Shown here: piece by piece, positions 28,128 through 36,979 of the stretch
How positions within the stretch are numbered: position 1 is the first letter of the stretch
Layout: each line of letters begins with the position of its first letter
Source: JBCBSZ01 sp039185015
GTDB lineage: Bacteria; Actinomycetota; Acidimicrobiia; Acidimicrobiales; Poriferisodalaceae
Length of the DNA stretch: 64,000 bases
Reading direction: 5' to 3'
Assembly (NCBI GenBank): GCA_039185015.1
Contig: JBCDAU010000031.1
Location: 1 to 64,000, forward strand
Made by a program: the position numbers and the translations under genes
The notes under the pieces: generated by a model
Database searches by the model: none
What the model saw: the letters and a program-made list of their open reading frames with translations, nothing else
Told to the model about the DNA's origin: nothing

Positions 28128-28173
28128 GCGCCGGCCGGCTGCTCTCTCGTGGCCTCAGCGCCGGCCGGCTGCT
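28128..28173. repeat. 30-bp-period direct repeat at the M3 peptidase 3' end
   Basis: GCGCCGGCCGGCTGCT occurs at 28128-28143 and 28158-28173. The second copy encodes the last residues of the M3 peptidase and the first lies just beyond its stop, so the gene end appears to have been duplicated. Confidence 0.6.
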
Positions 28174-29948
28174 GTCGCTGCGGCCTCGGCGTCGTCGACC
28201 TGGCGGGAGACGATCTCGAGACCGGCGTCCCAGAAGCCCGGATCGGCCAGGTCGCAGTCGACGATCCTGCCGAGCTCCTCTGGCGGCAGGGAACCACCCG
28301 ACGACAGCAGCTCGAGGTACGCCGGCACGAAGTCGGCGCCCCTCGCCTCGTAGCGGGCGTACACCGACAGGGCCAGGAGCTGGCCGTAGGCATAGGCGTA
28401 CACGTAGCCCGGCACATGGATGAAGTGCGGGATGTACGACCACCAGCTCCGGTAGCCCTCGGTGATCTCGACCGAGTCGCCGAACAGATCGCTCTGGGTC
28501 TCGACCCACAACTCGGAGAACCGATCGACCGACAGCTCACCGCTCTCGCGGCGATCGGTGTGCACCCGGTCCTCGAAGCGGTTCATGGCGATCTGCCGGA
28601 ACACCGAGGCGATCGAGCCCTCGACGCTGGTGGCCAGCAGGTCGAGCCGGGCCGCCGGGTCGGTCGTCTCGTCCAGGAGGCGGCCGAGGGTGACCGTCTC
28701 ACCGAACACCGATGCCGTCTCGGCGAGCGTCAGCGGCGTCCATTGGTGGAACACCCCCTGACCCCGTGACAGGAAGCCGTGCAGTCCGTGCCCGAGCTCG
28801 TGCGCGAGCGTGAGCACGTCGCGCTGTCGGCCGGTCCAGTTGAGCAACACGTACGGGTGGTGCGACGGGACCGTGTAGGCGCAGAACGCGCCAGGGCGCT
28901 TCCCCGGCCGCACCGGGGCGTCGATCCACGACTCGTCGAAGAAGCGGCGGGCGATGCCGGCGAGCTCGTCGGAGAAGGAGCCGTAGGCATCGAGCACGAG
29001 GTCGCGGCCGTCACCCCAGCCGATCTTCGTCTCGGCGTCGGCGACCGAGGCGTTGCGGTCGAAGTCGGTGAGCCGGTAGCCGAGGATGTCGGCCTTCAGC
29101 CGGTACCAGCGCTGCGGGATGTCGTACCGGTTGACGACCGCGTCGACCAGCGCCTGCACGGAGGCGTCGGAGGCCTCGTTCGCCAGGTTCCGGGACGACA
29201 CCCACGACGGGTACGACCGGAGCCGGTCGTCGATCGACTTGTCCGCGAGCAGCGTGTTGAAGACGTAGGCCCGAGTACGGATCCCCGGCTGGAGGCCCTC
29301 GGTGACGGCCTCGGCCGCGACCCGACGGACCTCGCGGTCGGGTGAGCCGAGCATCGACAGCCCCTCCTCCAACGAGGCGGTGCGCGTCGTGGTGCCGTCG
29401 TCCGCAGGCAGCTCCACGGTGATCGCCGAGCTGAGCTCGTCGAAGAGCCGGGTCCAGGCGTTCGCTCCCGTGACCGACTTCTCGGTCAGCAGCTGCTCCT
29501 CGGGTTCGGTGAGCAGGTGGTCGCGGTAGCGGCGGGCCGAGACGAGGTGATGCCGAGCGAACACCAGGTGCGGATCGTCGACCAGGGCGGCGACGGCGTC
29601 ATCGTCGAGCGCCGCCCACTCCAGCTGGAAGAACACGAGCTGGGTCTCGATCGCCGCGGCCCGCTCCTGGACCCGCATCTGCAGCGCTCCGGCCGCCTCG
29701 TCGGCGGTGTCGGCCGCGTAGCGGAGCTGGGCGTAGTTCGACACCCGGCCCAGCGTCTCCTGGAGCTGCTCGTTCAGCCGGAGGTGGGCAGCGACGCCGG
29801 CGGCGTCGAGCGAAGCGATGGTGCCCCTGGCCTCGGCCAGCTCGGCGGCGAGCTCGTCGGCCCGGTCGAGGAGCGCATCGACGTCGTCGTCGCCGAGCAG
29901 CGTGTCGAGGTTCCAGAGCACCTCGGTCGGTTCGTCGATGGCGGTCAC
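28155..29948 (-). CDS. M3-family oligoendopeptidase (PepF-like)
   Basis: The 597-residue zinc metallopeptidase should degrade cytoplasmic peptides. The zinc motif LAHELGHGLHGFLSRGQG (HExxH) lies near residue 385, with the downstream Glu in LAETASVFGETVTL. The N-terminal half has the helical PepF pattern (LLDRADELAAELAEARG... TETAYVFNTLLADKSIDD-like). The GTG at 29948 follows AGGAGG by five bases and overlaps the coaE stop as GTGA, so it is translated with coaE. An in-frame start at 30002 would intrude into coaE and is less likely. Confidence 0.92.
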   Translation of the reverse strand: MTAIDEPTEVLWNLDTLLGDDDVDALLDRADELAAELAEARGTIASLDAAGVAAHLRLNEQLQETLGRVSNYAQLRYAADTADEAAGALQMRVQERAAAIETQLVFFQLEWAALDDDAVAALVDDPHLVFARHHLVSARRYRDHLLTEPEEQLLTEKSVTGANAWTRLFDELSSAITVELPADDGTTTRTASLEEGLSMLGSPDREVRRVAAEAVTEGLQPGIRTRAYVFNTLLADKSIDDRLRSYPSWVSSRNLANEASDASVQALVDAVVNRYDIPQRWYRLKADILGYRLTDFDRNASVADAETKIGWGDGRDLVLDAYGSFSDELAGIARRFFDESWIDAPVRPGKRPGAFCAYTVPSHHPYVLLNWTGRQRDVLTLAHELGHGLHGFLSRGQGVFHQWTPLTLAETASVFGETVTLGRLLDETTDPAARLDLLATSVEGSIASVFRQIAMNRFEDRVHTDRRESGELSVDRFSELWVETQSDLFGDSVEITEGYRSWWSYIPHFIHVPGYVYAYAYGQLLALSVYARYEARGADFVPAYLELLSSGGSLPPEELGRIVDCDLADPGFWDAGLEIVSRQVDDAEAAATAAGRR

Positions 29949-30583
29949 GATGCCTCCTCGGTGGGCAGTGCTGCGGGTTCGAGCGTGTGGGCCCACGCCC
30001 ACACCTCGTCGATGCGGGAGGAGAGCTCGTCGAGCGCCCCGCCGTTGTCGATGACCTGATCGGCCAGGGCGAGGCGGTCCTCGCGAGAGGCCTGGTTGGC
30101 GACACGGGCGCGGGCGTCGGCCTCGTCGAAGCCCCGGTGCTCGACCAGGCGGGCGATCTGCGCCTCGACCGGGGTGTCGACCACCACCGTGCCCGACAAG
30201 GGATATCGAGGCCGCCCGTCCCTGGCGCCCTCGGCCAGCAGCGGGATGTCGAGGAGGACGATCGAGTCCGTCTCGGACAGCGCCGCGAGCCGGGAACGGA
30301 TCTCCTCGCCCACCGCCGGGTGGACGATCTTGTTGAGGTCGGCGAGCGCGCCCTCGTCGGCGAAGACGATGCCCGCGACCGCAGCGCGGTCGAGGGTCCC
30401 GTCGTCGGCGACGATGCCCTCACCGAAGCGCTCGACCATGCGCACGAACACGGGCGCGCCGGGCTCCTGGAGCCGGCGAACGATCGCGTCGGCGTCGATG
30501 AGCTCGGCCCCCCGTTCGACGAGGAGCCGAGCCACGGTCGACTTGCCGGAGCCGATGCCTCCGGTGAGCCCGAGGGTGATCAC
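29945..30583 (-). CDS. coaE: Dephospho-CoA kinase
   Basis: CoaE catalyses the last step of coenzyme A synthesis, phosphorylating the 3'-OH of dephospho-CoA. The 212-residue protein has the P-loop GLTGGIGSGKST near residue 8, DADAIVRRLQEPG near residue 32, the LNKIVHPAV motif near residue 80, IVLLDIPLLAEG near residue 108 and RxxxQ-like VEAQIARLVEHRG near residue 135. It lies 30 bases after rpsA, an order seen in many actinobacteria. Confidence 0.95.
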   Translation of the reverse strand: MITLGLTGGIGSGKSTVARLLVERGAELIDADAIVRRLQEPGAPVFVRMVERFGEGIVADDGTLDRAAVAGIVFADEGALADLNKIVHPAVGEEIRSRLAALSETDSIVLLDIPLLAEGARDGRPRYPLSGTVVVDTPVEAQIARLVEHRGFDEADARARVANQASREDRLALADQVIDNGGALDELSSRIDEVWAWAHTLEPAALPTEEAS

Positions 30584-30613
30584 GAGGTGGTGCTCAGGAC
30601 CGCCCGTCGCCGA

Positions 30614-32077
30614 TCAGGACTCGGCGGGTGCCGCGTCCTCGGCGCCCTCGGCACCTTCGGCGGCTTCCTGCTCCACCTGCTCGAGGGCCTGGCGGTAGGC
30701 CTCCTCGCCGTACTTCTCGTAGTACTCGGCCCAGGCTTCCTGCGCCTCGGTCGAGACCTCGTACTCGACGGCCTCGGCCGCGGGGGCCTCGCCACCCTCG
30801 GAACCGCTGCCGATGTAGTTGCCCTCGTCGTCGAAGGCGTGCTCACCGAAGTGGGCCTGGTACTCGGCGGCGACCTCGCCGCCCTCTGCGGCCTGCTTGA
30901 TCGACAGCGAGATCCGCCGGCGGGAGGTGTCGAGGTCGATGATCTTCACCCAGAGCTCCTCGCCGGGGGTGACGACCTGCTCGGGGAGATCGACGTGGTG
31001 AGCCGACATCTCGGAGATGTGGACCAGACCCTCGATGCCCTCGCCGACCTGCACGAACGAACCGAAGGGCACCAGCTTGGTGACCCGGCCGTAGACGAGC
31101 TGGCCGATCTTGTGGGCCTCGGCGAACTCCTGCCACGGATCCTGCTGCGTGGCCTTGAGCGACAGCGAGATGCGCTCCCGCTCCCGGTCGACCTCGAGCA
31201 CCTCGACGTCGACCTCGTCGCCGACGTTGACGACCGAACCCGGGTGGTCGACGTGCTTCCAGGACAGCTCGGACACGTGGATGAGTCCGTCCATGCCGCC
31301 GAGGTCGACGAAGGCGCCGAAGCTGACCACCGACGAGACGACGCCCTTGCGGCGCTCGCCCGGGAGCAGGTTGTCGAGGAACTCCTCGCGCTGCTCCTTC
31401 TGGGTCTCCTCCAGCCAGGCCCGGCGGGAGAGGACGACGTTGTTGCGGTTCTTGTCGAGCTCGATGATCTTGGCCGTGAGCTCCTGACCGACGTACGGCT
31501 GGAGGTCACGGACGCGGCGCAGCTCGACCAGCGAGGCCGGCAGGAAGCCACGGAGACCGATGTCGAGGATCAGGCCGCCCTTGACGACCTCGATGACCGG
31601 ACCGGTCACCGGCTCCTCGGCCTCCTTCTTGTCCTCGATCACACCCCACGCACGCTCGTACTGGGCCCGCTTCTTCGACAGCACCAGACGGCCGTCGGCG
31701 TCTTCCTTCTGGAGGACCAGCGCCTCGATGGGATCGCCCTGGGAGACGACCTCGCTCGGGTCGACGCCCTGGCGGATCGAGAGCTCCTTCGCGGGGATGA
31801 CGCCCTCGGACTTGTACCCGATGTCGAGCAGGACCTCGTCCTTGTCGACGTTGACCACGACCCCCTCGACGATGTCGCCGTCCTCGAACTCGACGATCGT
31901 GCCGGCGATGGCCTCTTCCATGGACATGCCGCCGAGGTCGTCCTCGACGATGGTGCGGGGGATGTACTCGCCGGCGTCGGTGAAGGAGCCGAACTCCTCG
32001 GTGACGTCGGGAACGGTGGTGGTCTGGTCGGACAAAGGGAGACTCGTTGACTCTTCGGGGACAGGGATCACCGGCAA
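30614..32077 (-). CDS. rpsA: 30S ribosomal protein S1
   Basis: The 487-residue protein carries four S1 RNA-binding domains, starting near residues 65, 150, 240 and 325, the actinobacterial arrangement. Typical blocks are GDIVEGVVVNVDKDEVLLDIGYKS, RRKGVVSSVVSFGAFVDLGGMDGLIHVSELS and VTKLVPFGSFVQVGEGIEGLVHISEMS. S1 holds mRNA on the small subunit. The acidic tail (AAEGAEGAEDAAPAES) is low complexity. The start is uncertain: TTG at 32077, GTG at 32071 and TTG near 32035 are all in frame and none has a clear ribosome site. Confidence 0.95.
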   Translation of the reverse strand: MPVIPVPEESTSLPLSDQTTTVPDVTEEFGSFTDAGEYIPRTIVEDDLGGMSMEEAIAGTIVEFEDGDIVEGVVVNVDKDEVLLDIGYKSEGVIPAKELSIRQGVDPSEVVSQGDPIEALVLQKEDADGRLVLSKKRAQYERAWGVIEDKKEAEEPVTGPVIEVVKGGLILDIGLRGFLPASLVELRRVRDLQPYVGQELTAKIIELDKNRNNVVLSRRAWLEETQKEQREEFLDNLLPGERRKGVVSSVVSFGAFVDLGGMDGLIHVSELSWKHVDHPGSVVNVGDEVDVEVLEVDRERERISLSLKATQQDPWQEFAEAHKIGQLVYGRVTKLVPFGSFVQVGEGIEGLVHISEMSAHHVDLPEQVVTPGEELWVKIIDLDTSRRRISLSIKQAAEGGEVAAEYQAHFGEHAFDDEGNYIGSGSEGGEAPAAEAVEYEVSTEAQEAWAEYYEKYGEEAYRQALEQVEQEAAEGAEGAEDAAPAES

Positions 32078-32143
32078 CAGGGGGCTACCGAGTGTGTGTC
32101 ACAGGCGCGGCGGACATGCGCCGCTGGCGACGCCACCAGCGTA

Positions 32144-32160
32144 TATGAGTCCGGCTCATA
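32144..32160. promoter_or_regulatory. Palindrome in the rpsA promoter region
   Basis: TATGAG-TCCGG-CTCATA is a perfect 6-bp inverted repeat. On the minus strand it overlaps or abuts TATACGCT, a likely -10 region for rpsA. The result would be a leader of about 60 bases that could allow autoregulation. It lies between rpsA and the end of the methyltransferase gene. Confidence 0.4.
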
Positions 32161-32173
32161 CCGCACCCGCTGG

Positions 32174-32914
32174 TCAGGCGGGCCGTCGAGCGACGAGGAG
32201 GAACTCCTCCAGGTCGGTCGATGGGGCACCCGAGCCGTACCTCCCGGGCGTGACGCCGTGCACCGCCTCGACGTCGAGACCGACGCTGCGGGCGGCGAGG
32301 CGGAGCTCCCTCGGCGTCCAGCAGGTGGTCCACAGATCGACCTCGGCGACGCTGCCGTGCTCGTCGCGGATCTCGGTCCGCTCGTGGTGGACACCGGTCG
32401 CCGCATCGAACTCGGTCGACCCGTCGAGGTGGGCGGCCTGGAAGTAGGCGTTGAACGCGCTCACGACCACGGCGCCACCAGGGCGGACCGCTCGCCGGAG
32501 CCCAGCGAGCACGGCGAGATCGCCGCCGTCGGGATCGGCCGGATCGGCCGCGGGCCCGCCGAGCAGGCCGAAGCCGCCCTGGCAGAGGCTGTAGGCGACG
32601 TCGAACTCGGCGTCGAAGGCGAGGCGCCGTGCGTCGCCGACGACGAACGAGGTCCCCTCCGGCGCATCGGTGGCGGCCAGCTCGACGAACCGGCGGCTGA
32701 TGTCGACCCCGACCACCTCGACGCCTCGGGCAGCCAGCACACGGGCGTGCCGGCCGGGGCCGCAGCCGACGTCGAGCGCCCGCATCCCCGGGGCCAACCC
32801 GGTGAGCTCGACGAGGGCGTCGACCTCCTGGGCCGTGCCCTTGGTGAACGAGTACCGGAGGTAGGCGCCGCCGAGGTGGTCGGCCAGGGCCTCGAACCAG
32901 TGCCCGTCGCTCAC
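32174..32914 (-). CDS. Class I SAM-dependent methyltransferase
   Basis: This 246-residue protein has the Rossmann methyltransferase motifs: motif I ALDVGCGPGRHARVLA near residue 50, VVGVDISRRFVELA near residue 70, SFVVGDARRLAF near residue 92, and post-motif RRAVRPGGAVVVSAFNAYF near residue 150. The substrate is unknown; similar proteins methylate small molecules. The GTG start overlaps the polA stop by four bases (GTGA) and GAAGGGG lies just before it, so it is coupled to polA. Confidence 0.9.
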   Translation of the reverse strand: MSDGHWFEALADHLGGAYLRYSFTKGTAQEVDALVELTGLAPGMRALDVGCGPGRHARVLAARGVEVVGVDISRRFVELAATDAPEGTSFVVGDARRLAFDAEFDVAYSLCQGGFGLLGGPAADPADPDGGDLAVLAGLRRAVRPGGAVVVSAFNAYFQAAHLDGSTEFDAATGVHHERTEIRDEHGSVAEVDLWTTCWTPRELRLAARSVGLDVEAVHGVTPGRYGSGAPSTDLEEFLLVARRPA

Positions 32915-35577
32915 CCCTTCGCCGCGGCCCACGAGTCGCCGACCGTGACGTTAACCTCGAGTGGCACCCGCAGCTCGGCCGCCTCGGCCATGGTGCCGAC
33001 GGTCAGCTCCGTGACCTCGTCGACGCGATCCGGCGGGACCTCGACGATCACCTCGTCGTGGACCTGGAGGATCAACCGCTCACCGCCGCCGAGGTCGCGC
33101 AAGCCCTGGTCGAGGCGCACCAACGCGACCTTGAAGATGTCGGCCGCGGTGCCCTGGATCGGTGCGTTCATGGCCTGCCGCTCGGCGGCGAGGCGCACGT
33201 TGTAGCTGCGGGCGTTCAGCTCGGGGATCGGTCGGCGCCGACCGAACGCGGTCTCGGCGAAGCCCTTCTCCCTGGCCTCGTCGACCACGTGGTCCATGTA
33301 CGCCTTCACCGCGGGGAACGCCTCGAAGTAGGCGTCGAGGATGACCTTCGCCTCCTCGGTCGGGATGCCGAGCCGCTGCCCGAGCCCGTACGCCTCCATC
33401 CCGTACGCGAGGCCGTAGGAGACCATCTTCGCCTTGGAGCGCATCTCGACGGTCACGTCGTCGGCGTCGACGTCGAAGACCCGGCGGGCCGTGGCGTTGT
33501 GGATGTCGTCGCCGCTCTCGAAGGCCGAGATCAGCCCGGGGTCCTCGGCGAGGTGGGCGATGACCCGGAGCTCGATCTGGTTGTAGTCGGCGACGAGGAG
33601 CGCGAAGCCGTCGGTCGGGATGAAGGCCTTGCGGAACTCGCGACCGAGGTCGGTCCGCACCGGGATGTTGTGGAGGTTGGGTTCCTCCGACGACAGCCGA
33701 CCGGTCCGGGCGACGGTCTGGTTGAACGTGGCGTGGATCCGGTCGTCGTCGCGCACGGCGGCGAGGAGACCCTCGCCGTAGGTCGACCGCAGCTTCTCCA
33801 CCTCTCGGTAGCCCAGGAGGGCCTCGACGATCGGGTGCTGGTCGCGGAGCTTCTCCAACGAGGCGGCGTCGGTGGAGTAGCCGGTCTTGGTCTTCTTGAC
33901 CGGCGTCAGCCCGAGCTCGTCGAAGAGCACCTCGCGCAGCTGCTTGGTGGAGTTGACGTTGAGGTCGCGGCCGGCGTGCTCGCGGATCTCCGCCGACAGG
34001 CGATCGCACTCGGTCACCAACTGGTCGTGGAGTCGCTGGAGCTCGGACCGGTCGACGTGGATGCCCAGGTGCTCCATCCGGGCGAGCACGCCGACGAGCG
34101 GCAGCTCGATGTCGTCGAGGAGGTCGCGCAGGTCGCGTGCGTCGATGGCGGTCAGCAGCGGCTCGACCAGCCGTTCGACGGCGAGCGCCTCGCGGGCGGT
34201 CTCCTGCGACGGCGGCGCGCCCTCCTCGTCGCCGAGGGCGAGCTGCCCCTCGGCGGCACCGTCGTCGGGCAACTCCGTCTTGGCATACCGCAACAACAGG
34301 TCGCTGATGGCGTACCGCACGTCGGACGGGTCGAGCAGGTAGGCGGCGAGGACGGTGTCGATCGCGAGCTCGGGCGCGTCGAAGCCGGCGTGGAGGAACC
34401 ACCGCTGCAGCGGCTTGGCGTCGTGAGCGGCCACGGACACCCGTCCGACGAGCCGGCCGAACGCGGCGGTGACCTCGGCGTCGTCGACGACGTCGCGCTC
34501 GATCCAACCCACCTCGGCGTCGGCGGCGTCGAGCACCACGGCGATGCCCTCGAGGCTCTCCGGGCGGTGCGGATCGCCGAACCTGCCGGCGAGCGCGACC
34601 GTCGAACCGTCGGCGAGCCCGTCGAGCGCGGCGACGGCGGCCGCAGCATCGAGGTCGGACCGCTCGGCCTCGAGCACGTCGGCGCCCACCGAGGACGGGA
34701 GCTGCTCGGCCATCGCCTCCTGCAGGCGGTCGTACAGCGTGCGGAACTCGAGGAAGTCGAACAGCCGGCCCACCTCCTCGGCGTCGACGTCGCCCCAGGT
34801 GAGGTCGTCGAGGTCGGGGAGGTCCGGCACGTCGCGCACCAGGACCATCACCTCGAAGTTCTGGCGAGCGTTCTGCTCGTGCTCGGTGAGGTTCTGCCGG
34901 AGCTTGGGCGTCTGCTCGTCGAGCGCGGCGAAGATGCCGTCGAGGCCGCCGTACTTGTTGAGCAGCTTCGCCGCGGTCTTCTCCCCCACCCCCGGCACAC
35001 CCGGGAGGTTGTCGGAGGGGTCGCCTCGCAGCGCGGCGTACTGCGGGTACATCTCCGGGGTCACCCCGGTCCGCTCGAGGATCCCCGCCTCGTCGTAGAG
35101 GGCGTAGTCGGAGACGCCCCGCCGGTTGTAGAGGACCTTGATGTGTGGGTCCTCGACCAGTTGGTAGGTGTCGCGGTCACCGGTGACGACGATCGCGTCC
35201 TCGCCCCGATCTCTCGCCGTGGTGGCCAGCGTGGCCAGGATGTCGTCGGCCTCGTAGCCGACCACCTCGACCGTCGGGATGCGGAGCACGTCGATGACCT
35301 CGCGCACGAGCCCGAACTGCGGGGTGAGCAGGTCGGGCGTCTCGTCGCGGTTGCCCTTGTAGGTCGGGACGGCCTCGTGGCGGAACGTGGGCTCGGGACG
35401 GTCGAAGGCCACGACGATCCGGTCCGGATGGTGGTCGCGGATCAGGTTGATCAGCATCGACGTGAACCCGAACACGGCGTTGGTGACCTGGCCCGACGCG
35501 GTGGCGAGATCGGTGGGCAGGGCGAAGAAGGCCCGGTAGGTCAGCGAGTTCCCGTCGAGCAGCAGCGAGGTCGGCAC
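32911..35577 (-). CDS. polA: DNA polymerase I
   Basis: The 888-residue enzyme has a 5'-3' exonuclease/FEN domain (residues 1-300: LLLDGNSLTYRAFFAL, GDRDTYQLVED, YAALRGDPSDNLPGVPGVGEKTA), a proofreading-type domain (about 310-490) and the polymerase (about 500-888) with DYNQIELRVIAHLAEDPGLI, SKAKMVSYGLAYGM and LQVHDEVIVEVP. The middle domain lacks the conserved acidic exonuclease motifs, so proofreading is probably absent, as in many actinobacteria and thermophiles. It fills gaps in excision repair and removes RNA primers. The GTG start lies six bases after a TACGAT -10 element. Confidence 0.97.
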   Translation of the reverse strand: MPTSLLLDGNSLTYRAFFALPTDLATASGQVTNAVFGFTSMLINLIRDHHPDRIVVAFDRPEPTFRHEAVPTYKGNRDETPDLLTPQFGLVREVIDVLRIPTVEVVGYEADDILATLATTARDRGEDAIVVTGDRDTYQLVEDPHIKVLYNRRGVSDYALYDEAGILERTGVTPEMYPQYAALRGDPSDNLPGVPGVGEKTAAKLLNKYGGLDGIFAALDEQTPKLRQNLTEHEQNARQNFEVMVLVRDVPDLPDLDDLTWGDVDAEEVGRLFDFLEFRTLYDRLQEAMAEQLPSSVGADVLEAERSDLDAAAAVAALDGLADGSTVALAGRFGDPHRPESLEGIAVVLDAADAEVGWIERDVVDDAEVTAAFGRLVGRVSVAAHDAKPLQRWFLHAGFDAPELAIDTVLAAYLLDPSDVRYAISDLLLRYAKTELPDDGAAEGQLALGDEEGAPPSQETAREALAVERLVEPLLTAIDARDLRDLLDDIELPLVGVLARMEHLGIHVDRSELQRLHDQLVTECDRLSAEIREHAGRDLNVNSTKQLREVLFDELGLTPVKKTKTGYSTDAASLEKLRDQHPIVEALLGYREVEKLRSTYGEGLLAAVRDDDRIHATFNQTVARTGRLSSEEPNLHNIPVRTDLGREFRKAFIPTDGFALLVADYNQIELRVIAHLAEDPGLISAFESGDDIHNATARRVFDVDADDVTVEMRSKAKMVSYGLAYGMEAYGLGQRLGIPTEEAKVILDAYFEAFPAVKAYMDHVVDEAREKGFAETAFGRRRPIPELNARSYNVRLAAERQAMNAPIQGTAADIFKVALVRLDQGLRDLGGGERLILQVHDEVIVEVPPDRVDEVTELTVGTMAEAAELRVPLEVNVTVGDSWAAAKG

Positions 35578-35583
35578 GGGCCG

Positions 35584-35589
35584 ATCGTA
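35584..35589 (-). promoter_or_regulatory. polA -10 element TACGAT, leaderless spacing
   Basis: TACGAT on the minus strand ends six bases before the polA GTG start; no ribosome site is present. Confidence 0.5.
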
Positions 35590-35682
35590 GGGGCAGGCTG
35601 TGCCGTCGCACGGCCCGGCCGCAACCCGTCAGGGCGACCACCTCGGGAGGAGCGTCGGGCGCCAGGGCCCCACGCGGGCAGG

Positions 35683-36318
35683 TCAGGCGATGGCGGCGCC
35701 GTCCAGGATCTTCTCGGCGACGGCCCGCATCGTGGTGCGCTCGCTCATCGCCGCCTTCTGGATGAAGGAGAACGCCTCGGCTTCGCGCATCCCCTGCTCG
35801 TCCATCAGCCGACCCTTGGCCCGGTCGACGACCTTGCGGGTCTCCAGCTGCTCCTCCAGGCCCCGCACGGAGGCGTCGAGGTGCTGCAGCTCGCGGAACC
35901 GCCCGACGGCAACCTCGATGGCGGCGACGAGGTCGGCCCGCTGGTAGGGCTTGGTCACGTAGGCGAGCGCGCCGGCGTCGCGGGCCCGCTCCACGAGGTG
36001 GCGCTGGCTGAAAGCGGTGAGGATCAGCGTCGCCGCGATGCGATCGGCGGCGATCTCTCGCGCCGCGCTCAGGCCGTCGAGGCCCGGCATCTTGATGTCG
36101 AGCAGGGCGATGTCGGGCTGGTGCTGGCGGACCAGCTCGACGGCCTCGTCACCGCGGCCGGTCTCGGCCACGACCTCGTACCCCTCCTCTTCGAGGAGCT
36201 CCTTGAGATCGAGGCGGATCAGCGCCTCGTCCTCTGCGATCACCACTCGGGTCGCCACGCTGCGACCGTCCCTTCCTTCGTCCACCTCTGCACGGGGAGC
36301 ACCCGCTCCATCGGTCAC
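35683..36318 (-). CDS. ANTAR-domain response regulator (PdtaR-like)
   Basis: This 211-residue regulator has an N-terminal receiver domain with VVIAEDEALIRLDL, phospho-acceptor Asp in IALLDIKMPGLDGL and Lys in AYVTKPYQRADL. A coiled linker leads to a C-terminal ANTAR RNA-binding domain (LETRKVVDRAKGRLMDEQGM...EAFSFIQKAAM). ANTAR regulators bind paired stem-loops in nascent RNA and prevent termination. No histidine kinase is nearby. The GTG at 36318 overlaps the stop of the upstream small gene (GTGA). A start at 36258 would trim a nonconserved N-terminus. Confidence 0.93.
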   Translation of the reverse strand: MTDGAGAPRAEVDEGRDGRSVATRVVIAEDEALIRLDLKELLEEEGYEVVAETGRGDEAVELVRQHQPDIALLDIKMPGLDGLSAAREIAADRIAATLILTAFSQRHLVERARDAGALAYVTKPYQRADLVAAIEVAVGRFRELQHLDASVRGLEEQLETRKVVDRAKGRLMDEQGMREAEAFSFIQKAAMSERTTMRAVAEKILDGAAIA

Positions 36319-36608
36319 GTTCCCGTCCCCGTGAGCCGATCGAGCAGATCGTCCTGCTGGGCCTCGAGCCGCTCGATCGACGCGGCGAGCTCGCCCCGAC
36401 GCCGACGCATCGCCTCGGCGTGGCGCACCGCGGTCGACGCATCGTGATCGGACACCGGTGTCTCCGAGACCAGCGCCCGGAGTCGGGCATCGTCGGCCTC
36501 GCCGGCCAGGTGAGCGAGCTGCTCGTCGACGACGGCGAGCTCCTCGCGCTCTCGGCGGAGACGGTCCGACAGCTGACGGAGCCGTCGCTCGACGTTGGTG
36601 CGGAACAC
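36315..36608 (-). CDS. Small coiled-coil protein coupled to the ANTAR regulator
   Basis: The 97-residue product is highly charged and helical: RRLRQLSDRLRREREELAVV and AEAMRRRRGELAASIERLEA predict two coiled-coil helices. No known domain is recognised. The GTG at 36608 is preferred because TACACT lies seven bases upstream; a longer frame to 36641 would run past this promoter. Its stop overlaps the regulator's start, so the two are translated together. It may be a regulator partner, but this is inference from position. Confidence 0.7.
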   Translation of the reverse strand: MFRTNVERRLRQLSDRLRREREELAVVDEQLAHLAGEADDARLRALVSETPVSDHDASTAVRHAEAMRRRRGELAASIERLEAQQDDLLDRLTGTGT

Positions 36609-36615
36609 GATGGCG

Positions 36616-36621
36616 AGTGTA
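36616..36621 (-). promoter_or_regulatory. -10 element TACACT, leaderless spacing
   Basis: TACACT on the minus strand ends seven bases before the GTG of the small coiled-coil gene that leads the ANTAR operon. Confidence 0.5.
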
Positions 36622-36810
36622 CGACCATCACCCCCACGCACCGTGGGACTTCGTCGCCCGGTTTCACGCGCCCCTCGCGAGATTCCTCGAGCTGTACTTC
36701 CCGCTCATGGCGAGCTTCCTCGACGCTCCGCACCTCATCCGAGGTGCTCCGCATCCGCTCGCTCGCCGGGCCGCTCAGGACCACGGCTCCGCGTCCGGCG
36801 GAGCCTCGAG

Positions 36811-36893
36811 TACCCGGGGCGGGAGTCGAACCCGCACGCACTCTCGTGCAGAGGATTTTGAGTCCCCCGTGTCTACCGTTCCACCACCCGGGC
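36811..36893 (-). tRNA. tRNA-Leu (anticodon CAA, reads UUG)
   Basis: The minus strand folds into a full 83-nt class II tRNA without an encoded CCA. The acceptor arm is GCCCGGG/CCCGGGT with A73. The anticodon stem is GGGGA/TCCTC with loop CTCAAAA and the anticodon lies at 36860-36858. A long variable arm TGCACGAGAGTGCG and the T arm GCGGG-TTCGACT-CCCGC follow. The first acceptor pair is G1-U72 rather than G-C, which is uncommon for tRNA-Leu. TTG is used as a start codon nearby but is rare in these genes. Confidence 0.96.
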
Positions 36894-36965
36894 GAGGCGA
36901 GTCGAGGGTACCGGCTCACCCCGCCGCCACGGCCGTCATCTCCACGTCACGAGGCCCCATCGGAC

Positions 36966-36971
36966 TACTGT
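36966..36971 (+). promoter_or_regulatory. -10 element TACTGT, leaderless spacing
   Basis: TACTGT ends eight bases before the GTG at 36980, matching the spacing seen at other leaderless genes in this window. Confidence 0.4.
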
Positions 36972-36979
36972 CTGCGGCG

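Noticed and set aside
29987..32050. Long plus-strand open frame opposite rpsA and coaE
   Set aside because: It covers well-conserved genes on the minus strand and is a GC-skew artefact.
33058..36447. 1129-codon plus-strand open frame opposite polA
   Set aside because: It is an antisense shadow of polA and its neighbours; low-complexity composition and no family features.
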